Counted from the first letter of the stretch, positions 1-5,680 are shown. The stretch is 5,827 nucleotides of DNA from JACPIL01 sp964362365 (GCA_964362365.1 CAYIEF010000060.1:1-5827); one strand, 5' to 3'. Program-made: numbers and translations. The notes: generated by a model not told the origin, from the letters alone.

Positions 1-334
1 TGAATACTAAGTAATCATCAAGCCTGTTGGTATTTTTTCGTACCATCCTTTTGACCGAAGTGGCAGTTAATTCATATCCTGAGACAGAAGCCCTTAAAGT
101 AGTGCCGTCAATTTCATCGACAGTAAACTTCACATAGGCATTCTGATCTTTGACGTTGCCGGTGACATCCTTTAGATTGATCTTGATATTCCTTCCCATA
201 GCTGTTTTCGGAGAAGCAAGATAGGTTTCGCCTAACTCCATCTGCCCGAACAGCTTTGGGCCTACCATCCTGTACCAGATTTTCCGTGCGGTATTGACAC
301 GCGCTAATCCTTTCTTTGATTGGTCTTTTGACAT
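1..334 (-). CDS. rps3ae: Small ribosomal subunit protein eS1 (S3Ae family), N-terminal part, cut by window edge
   Basis: Reading leftward from the ATG at 334-332, the frame stays open to the window edge for 111 codons. The protein begins MSKDQSKKGLARVNTARK, followed by IWYRMVGPKLFGQMELGETY, DVTGNVKDQNAYVKFTVDEI, GYELTATSVKRMVRKNTNRL and DDYLVF. The WYR-x-x-(A/G)PK-x-FG block, the GE-T segment, the 'DLTGD'-like strand, the GHELT-like turn and the final R-x-DD are the conserved order of archaeal and eukaryotic eS1. Archaeal members usually run to roughly 200 residues, so about half is missing. eS1 sits on the 30S platform near the mRNA exit and is an archaeal/eukaryotic signature. The Shine-Dalgarno is weak (AGG at 345-343). 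Upstream lie a TATA candidate and a strongly structured leader. The family call is firm; the exact start is likely but not proven. Confidence 0.93.
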   Translation of the reverse strand, partial: MSKDQSKKGLARVNTARKIWYRMVGPKLFGQMELGETYLASPKTAMGRNIKINLKDVTGNVKDQNAYVKFTVDEIDGTTLRASVSGYELTATSVKRMVRKNTNRLDDYLVF

Positions 335-345
335 GTTCTTTTCCT

Positions 346-437
346 ATAAGCCCAGATTTGTTATTTAGATACGAGAAAATCCTAAACGGATTTTCTGTAC
401 AGAAAGCCTATTTGAGCTTATCTTGGCTTTCTTGTAC
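346..437 (-). promoter_or_regulatory. Structured 5' leader of the eS1 gene: two abutting hairpins and a possible pseudoknot
   Basis: In the minus-strand sense, the first hairpin pairs GTACAAGAAAGCC (437-425) with GGCTTTCTGTAC (408-397). That is 12 base pairs with a single bulge and a 16-base loop. The second starts at the very next base: AGAAAATCC (396-388) pairs perfectly with GGATTTTCT (382-374) around a 5-base loop. Within the first loop, ATAAGCTC (421-414) can pair with GGGCTTAT (353-346) over 8 pairs including one G-U. The 353-346 segment sits directly before the weak AGG at 345-343. If transcription starts from the TATA candidate at 461-468, the RNA would begin at about the first hairpin. 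The stems are seen directly; a regulatory role, such as feedback by eS1, is inference. Confidence 0.5.
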
Positions 438-460
438 CCAATAAGACTAAAACCGTGGTT

Positions 461-468
461 TATTTAAA
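461..468 (-). promoter_or_regulatory. Candidate TATA box for the eS1 transcript
   Basis: The minus strand reads CTTTTTTAAATAAACC, giving TTTAAATA at 468-461. An archaeal start 25-28 bases downstream would fall near 437-440, exactly where the leader hairpins begin. A second, weaker AT-rich candidate (TCTAAATAAC, about 371-362) would instead give an almost leaderless mRNA starting near 338. The sequence cannot decide between them. Confidence 0.45.
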
Positions 469-490
469 AAAGTTTGGATTCTGAAAACGA

Positions 491-507
491 AATGATCATT
501 GATCATT
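491..507. repeat. 17-base inverted repeat AATGATC-ATT-GATCATT
   Basis: The arms AATGATC (491-497) and GATCATT (501-507) are perfect complements around a 3-base centre. The palindrome lies between the eS1 promoter and the GC-rich block. It overlaps the weak TATA-like CATTATAC (504-511), which is about 25 bases before the GC-rich stem at 532. It could be the operator of a dimeric regulator. On the minus strand it is followed by TTTCGTTTT, so it could also be a weak terminator hairpin. Confidence 0.45.
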
Positions 508-520
508 ATACTGCTTTAGA

Positions 521-608
521 TGCGCCCACGTGGCGTGCGGCGAGCCGGGGTAGCCCCCTACGGGGTGGCGAGTAGGGCAAAACAGAATGTTTTGACCGTC
601 GCACCGCC
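521..608. ncRNA. Candidate structured non-coding RNA in an isolated GC-rich block
   Basis: This block is strikingly GC-rich against AT-rich surroundings, a common mark of structured RNA in AT-rich archaea. GGCGTGCGGCG (532-542) pairs with CGTCGCACCGCC (597-608): 11 pairs with one bulged C at 604 and one G-U (540-599). Inside are CAAAACA-GAA-TGTTTTG (578-594, a 7-pair hairpin) and CCCTAC (556-561) with GTAGGG (572-577). The alternative GCCG/TGGC (544-547/566-569) enclosing GTAG-CCCC-CTAC (550-561) competes with the latter. The result is a three-way-junction shape. The G-U pairs would be C-A mismatches on the other strand, which favours plus-strand transcription. T5 at 619-623 could then be the terminator. 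It lacks a T-loop consensus, so it is not a tRNA. I do not recognise the family; a dispersed palindromic repeat is the main alternative. Confidence 0.4.
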
Positions 609-648
609 TTCAAGTTGATTTTTAATTAATTATTATCCTATTTGTCGA

Positions 649-668
649 CGAAACCTTTATATATAAAG
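649..668 (+). promoter_or_regulatory. BRE/TATA promoter of the ligase-amidotransferase-glutaredoxin operon
   Basis: CGAAAC (649-654) followed by CTTTATATATAAAG (655-668) is a textbook archaeal BRE-like purine stretch plus TATA box. The TATA centre is about 29 bases before the ATG at 691, so transcription should begin within a few bases of the start codon. No Shine-Dalgarno is present in CACCACTCCC before the ATG, so the first gene is probably translated from a leaderless or near-leaderless mRNA. The 14 bases at 655-668 are a perfect palindrome, so the TATA element itself is symmetric. Confidence 0.8.
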
Positions 669-690
669 CTCATGGAAAAGCACCACTCCC

Positions 691-1953
691 ATGAAACCAT
701 CCCAAATTGCGGTAGAATATGAACGTGGTTTGCACAATGCCAACACTTTTAGGGTGGCAAGTCTTGCAGCACAATTCCTCTCCCATCCACTCAATAACGA
801 TGGAAAAAGAGAATCAGATTATTTTGTAGAAGAAGGAACAGATCACCAAACTGAATTTAATTCCCCCAAGCCAACTTCTTCACTTACTGAACTGTGCCAG
901 GATTTCCTAAAAGCAGAAGAGATCAGCGACAAGATCTGTGCAGAATTAGGAGTTGTAAATATTCCCATCAGCGAAACCGGCGCGGGATTGGCAAAAATCA
1001 ACCCAGGAGTAATGCACCGAATTCATGGGTATCAAACTATCTTTGGCAAAGAAGCAGTTCAAAAACTGATCCGTATCTCGGGGATCCATATCCACATAGA
1101 CCAATTTTCTGATCGCTCAGTTGACCAATTTAACGCTCTAACTGCCTTGCGACCGACTATTGCCTTTACCTCAACTTCATCTATATCACATGAAAGAAAA
1201 AATAGTGTCAATTGCCATCGCTACATTACCATCGCTGATCCTGTAGAAGGCGTTTTTGCTAAAATTCCAGAACAACGCGGATATATTTCCCATATAGAAG
1301 AATTGAATACCCGAGACAAACGAAGATACGATGCCTGGGTGACAGAATTTGCTTCTTCGTGGAATCGCCATGTGAATGACGAATTACCGCTGACCTACAA
1401 TCTTGAAACCTTTAAACAAAATTTTAAGATCGAAAATACCGGGTATCCTGACATACGTTCCAGGCCGAGCATAGGGAAAGGAACCTACGAACTGCGCATC
1501 AACGACACTATACCTTTAGATATAGTACTGGCTCAGGCTGCCTTAGTTCTTGGATACAACAACAGAATCATCCAGGAAAGCATCCCTGTAACCGTATCTT
1601 TATTGGGAAGACCTTCTTTTCATTCTCGCAGAATCGTGCTTCCTTCTTCAGAAAAATTAGACGAATACACTTTTCATGCAGTCAAAAGCGGTTTGCAAAA
1701 TCCTGAGCTTAATCAGCACCTTTACAATTTGATCCAATTTGCAGAACAAGGGTTGCCTGAATCAGAACAGCACTTCTTGCAGCCATTCTACAATTTACTA
1801 TCAGAAGGTAACTTAGCTTCACAATTACTTAATCACCTCGGCCACAAGCCGTACTATTCTCCAGCTGAATCTGCTCTTGCCAACCAATGGATGTGGGAAC
1901 GGCACAAAAAGGGCGTTGCTGATGTACAGGAAAGAGCGAAACCGAGAAACTGA
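691..1953 (+). CDS. GCS2-family carboxylate-amine ligase (glutamate-cysteine ligase-like, YbdK/EgtA type)
   Basis: The 420-residue protein follows the GCS2 order: an opening strand IAVEYERGL (6-14, like GIELE of YbdK); DHQTEFNSP (51-59) with the acidic residue of the ELAT-type strand; a helix up to about 87; GIHIHID (131-137, matching G-x-HVHVG); ALRPTIAFTSTSSI (152-165, like 'PHFIALSAASPY'); and DIRSRPSIGKGTYELRIND (254-272, like DIRPSPHFGTVEVRVMD), then PLDIVLAQAALVLGY. Known members join an amino group to the gamma-carboxyl of glutamate using ATP and Mg, as in gamma-glutamylcysteine synthesis. The VEYE strand near the N-terminus and the TATA spacing support this start. The last 120 residues are not recognised. 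It leads an operon with a gamma-glutamyl-type hydrolase fold and a glutaredoxin. The family is fairly sure; cysteine as the acceptor is inference. Confidence 0.8.
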   Translation: MKPSQIAVEYERGLHNANTFRVASLAAQFLSHPLNNDGKRESDYFVEEGTDHQTEFNSPKPTSSLTELCQDFLKAEEISDKICAELGVVNIPISETGAGLAKINPGVMHRIHGYQTIFGKEAVQKLIRISGIHIHIDQFSDRSVDQFNALTALRPTIAFTSTSSISHERKNSVNCHRYITIADPVEGVFAKIPEQRGYISHIEELNTRDKRRYDAWVTEFASSWNRHVNDELPLTYNLETFKQNFKIENTGYPDIRSRPSIGKGTYELRINDTIPLDIVLAQAALVLGYNNRIIQESIPVTVSLLGRPSFHSRRIVLPSSEKLDEYTFHAVKSGLQNPELNQHLYNLIQFAEQGLPESEQHFLQPFYNLLSEGNLASQLLNHLGHKPYYSPAESALANQWMWERHKKGVADVQERAKPRN

Positions 1954-1958
1954 TTCAC

Positions 1959-2747
1959 ATGTGTAGAATAATCGTCGCTTCTGGAAACATTGATGTTCCA
2001 AAAATTCTCGAAAGCATCTCGCTCATGGCTATGGATAAAAATTCGTTCCATGAATTAAACCAGAAAAATCAGGGAAGATGGAAGCATGCAGACGGCTGGG
2101 GCATAGCGTACTCAGGCAAAAAAGGAAAGTTCTCTATTACAAAATCCCAAAAAGCAATCTTTGATGATCCGAAAGTACAAAAGCTGAACCAGCTTACCAC
2201 TAACTTTTTCATTGCCCACGTTAGAAAAAAAGCCGGCAGCGAAATCTCCATCAACAATACCCATCCTTTCAAAGCGCAGCATCAAGTATTAGGAGAATGC
2301 GTTTTCTGCCATAATGGCATAGTCAAAGATGAGATTATCTTTGATTCAAAATACAAGCTTAAAGGCAAAACCGATTCAGAAAAGATATTTTATTCCATTC
2401 TCAGCGATATTAGCTCTGACCAACCGGAAGCTATACAAAATACCATCCGCAACAATCTTAAAAAATACAACAAAACCAAAGGAACCAACATCGTTTTATC
2501 TACCAAAGACAAAACCTATATTGCCATGAGGAAGAATGAATTGCCTACATATTATGGTTTGATGCTAGGAAAAGGAAAAGATTTTGTGTTTATCAGTTCA
2601 GAAAAGCTTAAAATGTTCCCAGATATTTCTTGGGTATCCCTCTTGCCTGGAGACGTTGTAGCCATTGCTAACGGAACAACGCAGTATTCCATCAATAAGG
2701 AAAAAGTACCGCTTTTGAGAAAGATAGCTGCATTGATCCCGAGATAA
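1959..2747 (+). CDS. Stand-alone class II glutamine amidotransferase-fold protein (YafJ/EgtC type)
   Basis: The 262-residue protein begins MCRI, placing Cys2 as the N-terminal nucleophile after Met removal, as in Ntn-type amidotransferases. Class II landmarks follow in order: HADGWGIAYS (43-52), AHVRKKA (86-92, substrate-binding Arg), NNTHPF (99-104), FCHNG (116-120, oxyanion Asn-Gly), GKTDSE (136-141, the Asp that binds the substrate amino group), SSEKL (213-217) and LPGDVV (229-234). There is no synthase or sugar-isomerase domain, so ammonia need not be channelled. Close relatives by architecture include YafJ (function unclear) and EgtC, which removes gamma-glutamate from an ergothioneine intermediate. 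It starts 5 bases after the ligase stop with no clear Shine-Dalgarno, implying co-transcription and perhaps coupling. I infer gamma-glutamyl amide hydrolysis; simple glutaminase activity is possible. Confidence 0.87.
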   Translation: MCRIIVASGNIDVPKILESISLMAMDKNSFHELNQKNQGRWKHADGWGIAYSGKKGKFSITKSQKAIFDDPKVQKLNQLTTNFFIAHVRKKAGSEISINNTHPFKAQHQVLGECVFCHNGIVKDEIIFDSKYKLKGKTDSEKIFYSILSDISSDQPEAIQNTIRNNLKKYNKTKGTNIVLSTKDKTYIAMRKNELPTYYGLMLGKGKDFVFISSEKLKMFPDISWVSLLPGDVVAIANGTTQYSINKEKVPLLRKIAALIPR

Positions 2748-2750
2748 AAA

Positions 2751-2999
2751 ATGGAAGTCAAAATCTACACTATACCGACCTGTCCTTGGTGCGCCAAAGG
2801 TAAAGAATGGCTGAAGAAAAAGAAAATCCCCTTTCAAGACTGCAATGTCGCGGAAAGCCAAAACAGCCAATTCAGAGACGAGCTTCTGGATAAATCAGGA
2901 CAAATCAGTGTTCCGGTCTTCGATTTTGACGGCATAATTGTGATCGGGTTCAACGAACCGAAGCTGGAAGAGGCGTTGGCGAAAGCGAAGAAGAAGTAG
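2751..2999 (+). CDS. Glutaredoxin-like thiol oxidoreductase (CPWC)
   Basis: The 82-residue thioredoxin-fold protein has the full minimal glutaredoxin layout: strand VKIYTIPT, active site C11-P-W-C14, a lysine-rich helix (15-25), a second strand ending at Cys31, SVPVF with cis-Pro55, and VIGF (64-67), which resembles the C-terminal G-F-D of the NrdH/YruB-like group, though here followed by Asn. It lacks a signal peptide and should act in the cytoplasm, reducing disulfides or mixed disulfides with a small thiol. It starts 3 bases after the amidotransferase stop, so it is the third operon member. Only GAGAT lies upstream as a weak Shine-Dalgarno. The extra Cys31 is not part of the classic active site. 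Neighbours suggest its electron donor or substrate may be a gamma-glutamyl thiol; that is inference. Confidence 0.88.
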   Translation: MEVKIYTIPTCPWCAKGKEWLKKKKIPFQDCNVAESQNSQFRDELLDKSGQISVPVFDFDGIIVIGFNEPKLEEALAKAKKK

Positions 3000-3011
3000 A
3001 AAACAAGAAAT

Positions 3012-3872
3012 CTACCCCAAAATAACCATCGTTTCTTTCTGGTTAACCTCATAATCATACAACAATTCCACAAACAACGGAGTCGTATACGTTGCATCGC
3101 TATTCAAATAACCTGCGCAGATCAAGGTTACTGATTTTTCTTCTGTCTCAAATAAAAAACTATTCTCAACCGTTTCACCGCGGAATTCACAGGTCAGAGG
3201 TTTGCCGCCGATCGCCGTACTGGCTAAAGTTGCTCGACCTACTTTCCCTTTTCCTCTGTTTTCGAGCTTCATGCGCAATTCAACTTGCTTTCCTTGGCGC
3301 GGGATTATCTCTAATCCGGTAACGCCTAATGGCGCTCCTTGTCCCGAATAAGATATTTCCTTTTGGAAAGTGCAAGCTCCTTGATAAGTATCGTACGCAG
3401 CACCTACATAATCACCGCTCTGTTGAGCAGCAACGCAGATGCTGGGAGAAAATTCAACTTTAGATCTGTAATACACATGAACTCGGTAATCTTCTTGCTC
3501 TTTCTCTGCTCCCGGCAGCAAGCTTTTAAGCAGCCCTTCAAACAAAAAGTGCTGCTTCATCCCGTCGTGATTAAATACGCTTCTGCCTTCTAACAAGGCA
3601 AGTTGCTGCTGTGCGGAATACAATTCAACATAATGATTATCAAATCCTTTAATGGAAACAGTAACTTCTTCAATATCATATGCCAATTTGTTGTGAACAG
3701 AGATAGGTAATTCCAATGGCTGCTCTTGATATTCTTCTTTATTCCCTTCGGAAGCGATAGTGATATCTAAAAATCCTTGCTTGTAATTGATTTCTTTTCC
3801 ACGTTCTGGAGTCTCTCCGCAAGAGATTATAAACAAAGATACTACCAATAAAAGCACTATTACTTTTCTCAT
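3012..3872 (-). CDS. Predicted secreted lipoprotein of unknown function, partner of the upstream membrane protein
   Basis: The 286-residue protein opens with MRK, a hydrophobic stretch (4-17) and the lipobox IISC, so Cys18 is the likely lipid anchor and the rest is outside the cell. The mature part is beta-rich, with two visible modules. The first runs from about 30 to 146 (LELPISVHNKLAYDIEEVTV, then RVHVYYRSKVEFSPSIC). The second runs from about 184 to 284 (GLEIIPRQGKQVELRMKLEN, LTCEF, VTLICAGY, VELLYDYEV). Cys146/Cys167 and Cys228/Cys252 could form disulfides. The fold resembles Ig-like or CARDB-like exterior domains of DPANN envelope proteins, but I do not recognise a named family. Its ATG overlaps the upstream stop (ATGA, 3872-3869). 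A GGAG lies 8 bases before the ATG. No enzymatic motif is visible. Confidence 0.75.
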   Translation of the reverse strand: MRKVIVLLLVVSLFIISCGETPERGKEINYKQGFLDITIASEGNKEEYQEQPLELPISVHNKLAYDIEEVTVSIKGFDNHYVELYSAQQQLALLEGRSVFNHDGMKQHFLFEGLLKSLLPGAEKEQEDYRVHVYYRSKVEFSPSICVAAQQSGDYVGAAYDTYQGACTFQKEISYSGQGAPLGVTGLEIIPRQGKQVELRMKLENRGKGKVGRATLASTAIGGKPLTCEFRGETVENSFLFETEEKSVTLICAGYLNSDATYTTPLFVELLYDYEVNQKETMVILG

Positions 3873-5671
3873 GATACCAACTCCGGAGAAGGCTTTTCAA
3901 AAGGAGTCACTTCGATAGGAATCGATTTAGTGATCTTGTAATCATAATTCATATCTGCGACAAAGGTTTCCATTTTATATTCATTCTTCTGCAGCTGGGT
4001 TAAATCTGGCGGCAAAGTTAAGAAACATCGTTTTAATTCGCTCGGTTCTCGTTTTTTAGTCTGGGCAGCAACTAACCTTATTTCCCCTCCTTGAAGGCAA
4101 TCTGCATCACCGATACGCTCTGAATCCACACTAAAACCTCGTTCCCATAAACCATGGAAATTATAATTATTTACTTTGAGGACTTCACCTTTAAATGCTC
4201 CTGTTCCCACATCTTCTACCGCAAAGGAAAATGTAGTGGGCTCTTCTACCAACACTAATGGTTCTGTACCCACGCCGGTGCCAAACTTAAAATTAAGCAG
4301 GGCAAATTCTGCTGGGCCTTGAGATGCTTTCTCTTTAGCACTCTTGAAATTATCTGCTTCCACTTGGGTACGCAACGCTGCATCAATATTTTTGCTGATA
4401 AATGCCCGCTTCAAAAACGAAAATGTTTGCATGCCCGATAAAATGACAGTATATTCCAAAGTATATCTACCATTTAAGTCCGCAGTTGGCTGGCAGCCGA
4501 TCAGGAATTGCTCTTGTCTGTCATTAATTTGCGCTTCAGCAACTTCCTGCCCGCCGATAGAAACTGCTCCAGCAATCGTTTCTTTCCCTTTCTTAAAATC
4601 ACAAGAAACGTGTGCCGTAAATATCTGTTCTCGGGGATTTTCAACTTTCAACGGAATGGGATATACTGTTCTTGGTTCAGTCGCCTTCTTGGGGAAAAAT
4701 TGGTCTTCTTTTAATTCTACTTTAGTAACTTGTTTGATCGCTTCACTGACTGAGCCTGCTACACCAGCCTTCCCACCAGATTTCAATATCTCTTGTTGCT
4801 GCTTGATGCAATCCTGCTGTTCTGTCGTACTAACAAAATTATTCTTACAATATCGGACAATCTTTTTGTCATCGATACAACTATCATACTTGTAACTGCC
4901 GCCAAGCACGCCAAAGGTACACGTAAAGTAATCATGCCAGACGTTTTTAGTTTCTTCTAGCGTTTTTCCGATCTTCCCAACCTGTGTTACAGCAATACCA
5001 TAATATTCTGCATGAGTTTCGTCCTGGAAATCTATTGGACTTTGAAGGATGATAGGAAAAAGAAAGAATAAGGCTGCGCCAAGAATGGTGAGCAAGACCA
5101 GCCAACCTGATTTTCCTAATTTCCCACCGGCACCTAGAGTATCAAAAACGCCCATCAGGAACAATACTATAGCCAAAACAACCCAGGCAAAGACATGAAT
5201 AGTGATAAATACATTTTTCCATTCTCCTTCAGGCCAAGTCGCTAACAAGACCTGAGCTAAGAAAGTGTCCAAACAGAAAGTCACCACCACCAATGTCTGC
5301 TTCACTTCTTTTTCTACAGATTTCTCTTCTATATTTACTACAATGAAAAAGAAAAGTCCCTGTATGATACTAAAAAATAAAGAAATTCCAAAACCATATC
5401 CCACATAACTTTTCAAAACTAAAAAAATAACACTGATGATAATCAAACCTATGTAAACACCAATCCCTGCAGGTGCTCTCGGCAAGGAAGGAGCGTTAAA
5501 TGAAGGAAGAGAAAATTTCCGTGAAGGAGTTGTAGGTTGCCTTGGTTGTTTTGGCTGCTCTTTAATCTCTGGTTCTTTTTTCAGCTGCTCTTCTTTCTCA
5601 GAACCAAATTCTTTAAAGCCCTGCTTATTAGCAATAAATACTTTCTTCAGTAACCTAGATAAGTCTACCAT
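3869..5671 (-). CDS. Five-helix membrane protein with large cysteine-containing exterior domain, unknown function
   Basis: From the ATG at 5671-5669 the protein has 600 residues. A GTG at 5677 would add two, but it lies inside the Shine-Dalgarno, so the ATG is preferred. Residues 1-70 are charged then proline-rich, probably a flexible cytoplasmic tail. Five hydrophobic helices follow at about 71-89, 94-114, 125-145, 154-176 and 189-210. With the tail inside, the remaining 390 residues are outside. They contain a four-cysteine region (251, 265, 275, 288), a K/Q-rich spacer, and beta-rich modules at about 335-425 (Cys357/Cys393) and 455-590 (Cys525/Cys549). The last ends FVADMNYDYKITKSIPIEV, resembling FVELLYDYEVNQKETMVI in the downstream lipoprotein. 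No catalytic motif is seen. The two genes overlap by 4 bases and likely form one envelope complex. Confidence 0.75.
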   Translation of the reverse strand: MVDLSRLLKKVFIANKQGFKEFGSEKEEQLKKEPEIKEQPKQPRQPTTPSRKFSLPSFNAPSLPRAPAGIGVYIGLIIISVIFLVLKSYVGYGFGISLFFSIIQGLFFFIVVNIEEKSVEKEVKQTLVVVTFCLDTFLAQVLLATWPEGEWKNVFITIHVFAWVVLAIVLFLMGVFDTLGAGGKLGKSGWLVLLTILGAALFFLFPIILQSPIDFQDETHAEYYGIAVTQVGKIGKTLEETKNVWHDYFTCTFGVLGGSYKYDSCIDDKKIVRYCKNNFVSTTEQQDCIKQQQEILKSGGKAGVAGSVSEAIKQVTKVELKEDQFFPKKATEPRTVYPIPLKVENPREQIFTAHVSCDFKKGKETIAGAVSIGGQEVAEAQINDRQEQFLIGCQPTADLNGRYTLEYTVILSGMQTFSFLKRAFISKNIDAALRTQVEADNFKSAKEKASQGPAEFALLNFKFGTGVGTEPLVLVEEPTTFSFAVEDVGTGAFKGEVLKVNNYNFHGLWERGFSVDSERIGDADCLQGGEIRLVAAQTKKREPSELKRCFLTLPPDLTQLQKNEYKMETFVADMNYDYKITKSIPIEVTPFEKPSPELVS

Positions 5672-5680
5672 GATCACCTC
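5672..5680 (-). promoter_or_regulatory. Strong Shine-Dalgarno GAGGTGATC that decides the start of the membrane-protein gene
   Basis: The minus strand reads GAGGTGATC immediately before ATG (5671). The nine bases match the complement of the conserved 16S rRNA 3' end (GGATCACCTCC). The GTG within it is therefore probably ribosome-binding sequence and not the start codon, although the spacing to the ATG is short (three bases after GAGGTG). Confidence 0.6.

Noticed and set aside
374..437. The hairpin pair as a CRISPR repeat or insertion-sequence end
   Set aside because: There are only two different stems, with no regular spacers, no repeat copies elsewhere in the window and no transposase gene.
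532..608. The GC-rich block as a tRNA gene
   Set aside because: The length is right and it is multibranched, but there is no T-loop consensus, no D-loop G-G pattern and no 7-base acceptor stem with a 5-base T stem on either strand.
894..1112. 72-codon open frame on the plus strand
   Set aside because: It lies inside the ligase gene in another frame, is rich in arginine, and has no promoter or ribosome-binding site.
1959..2747. Asparagine synthetase or glutamine-fructose-6-phosphate transaminase
   Set aside because: Only the amidotransferase domain is present; no ATP-pyrophosphatase or sugar isomerase domain follows before the stop.
2598..2870. 90-codon open frame on the minus strand
   Set aside because: It runs antisense across the junction of the amidotransferase and glutaredoxin genes, both of which carry unmistakable active-site motifs.
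2834..3097. 87-codon open frame on the minus strand
   Set aside because: It overlaps the glutaredoxin gene and the end of the lipoprotein gene in other frames and has no recognisable features.
4344..4895. 183-codon open frame on the plus strand
   Set aside because: It is entirely antisense to the membrane-protein gene, which has clear helices, cysteine modules, a promoter and a Shine-Dalgarno. The antisense product is low-complexity and cysteine/serine-rich without a start signal.
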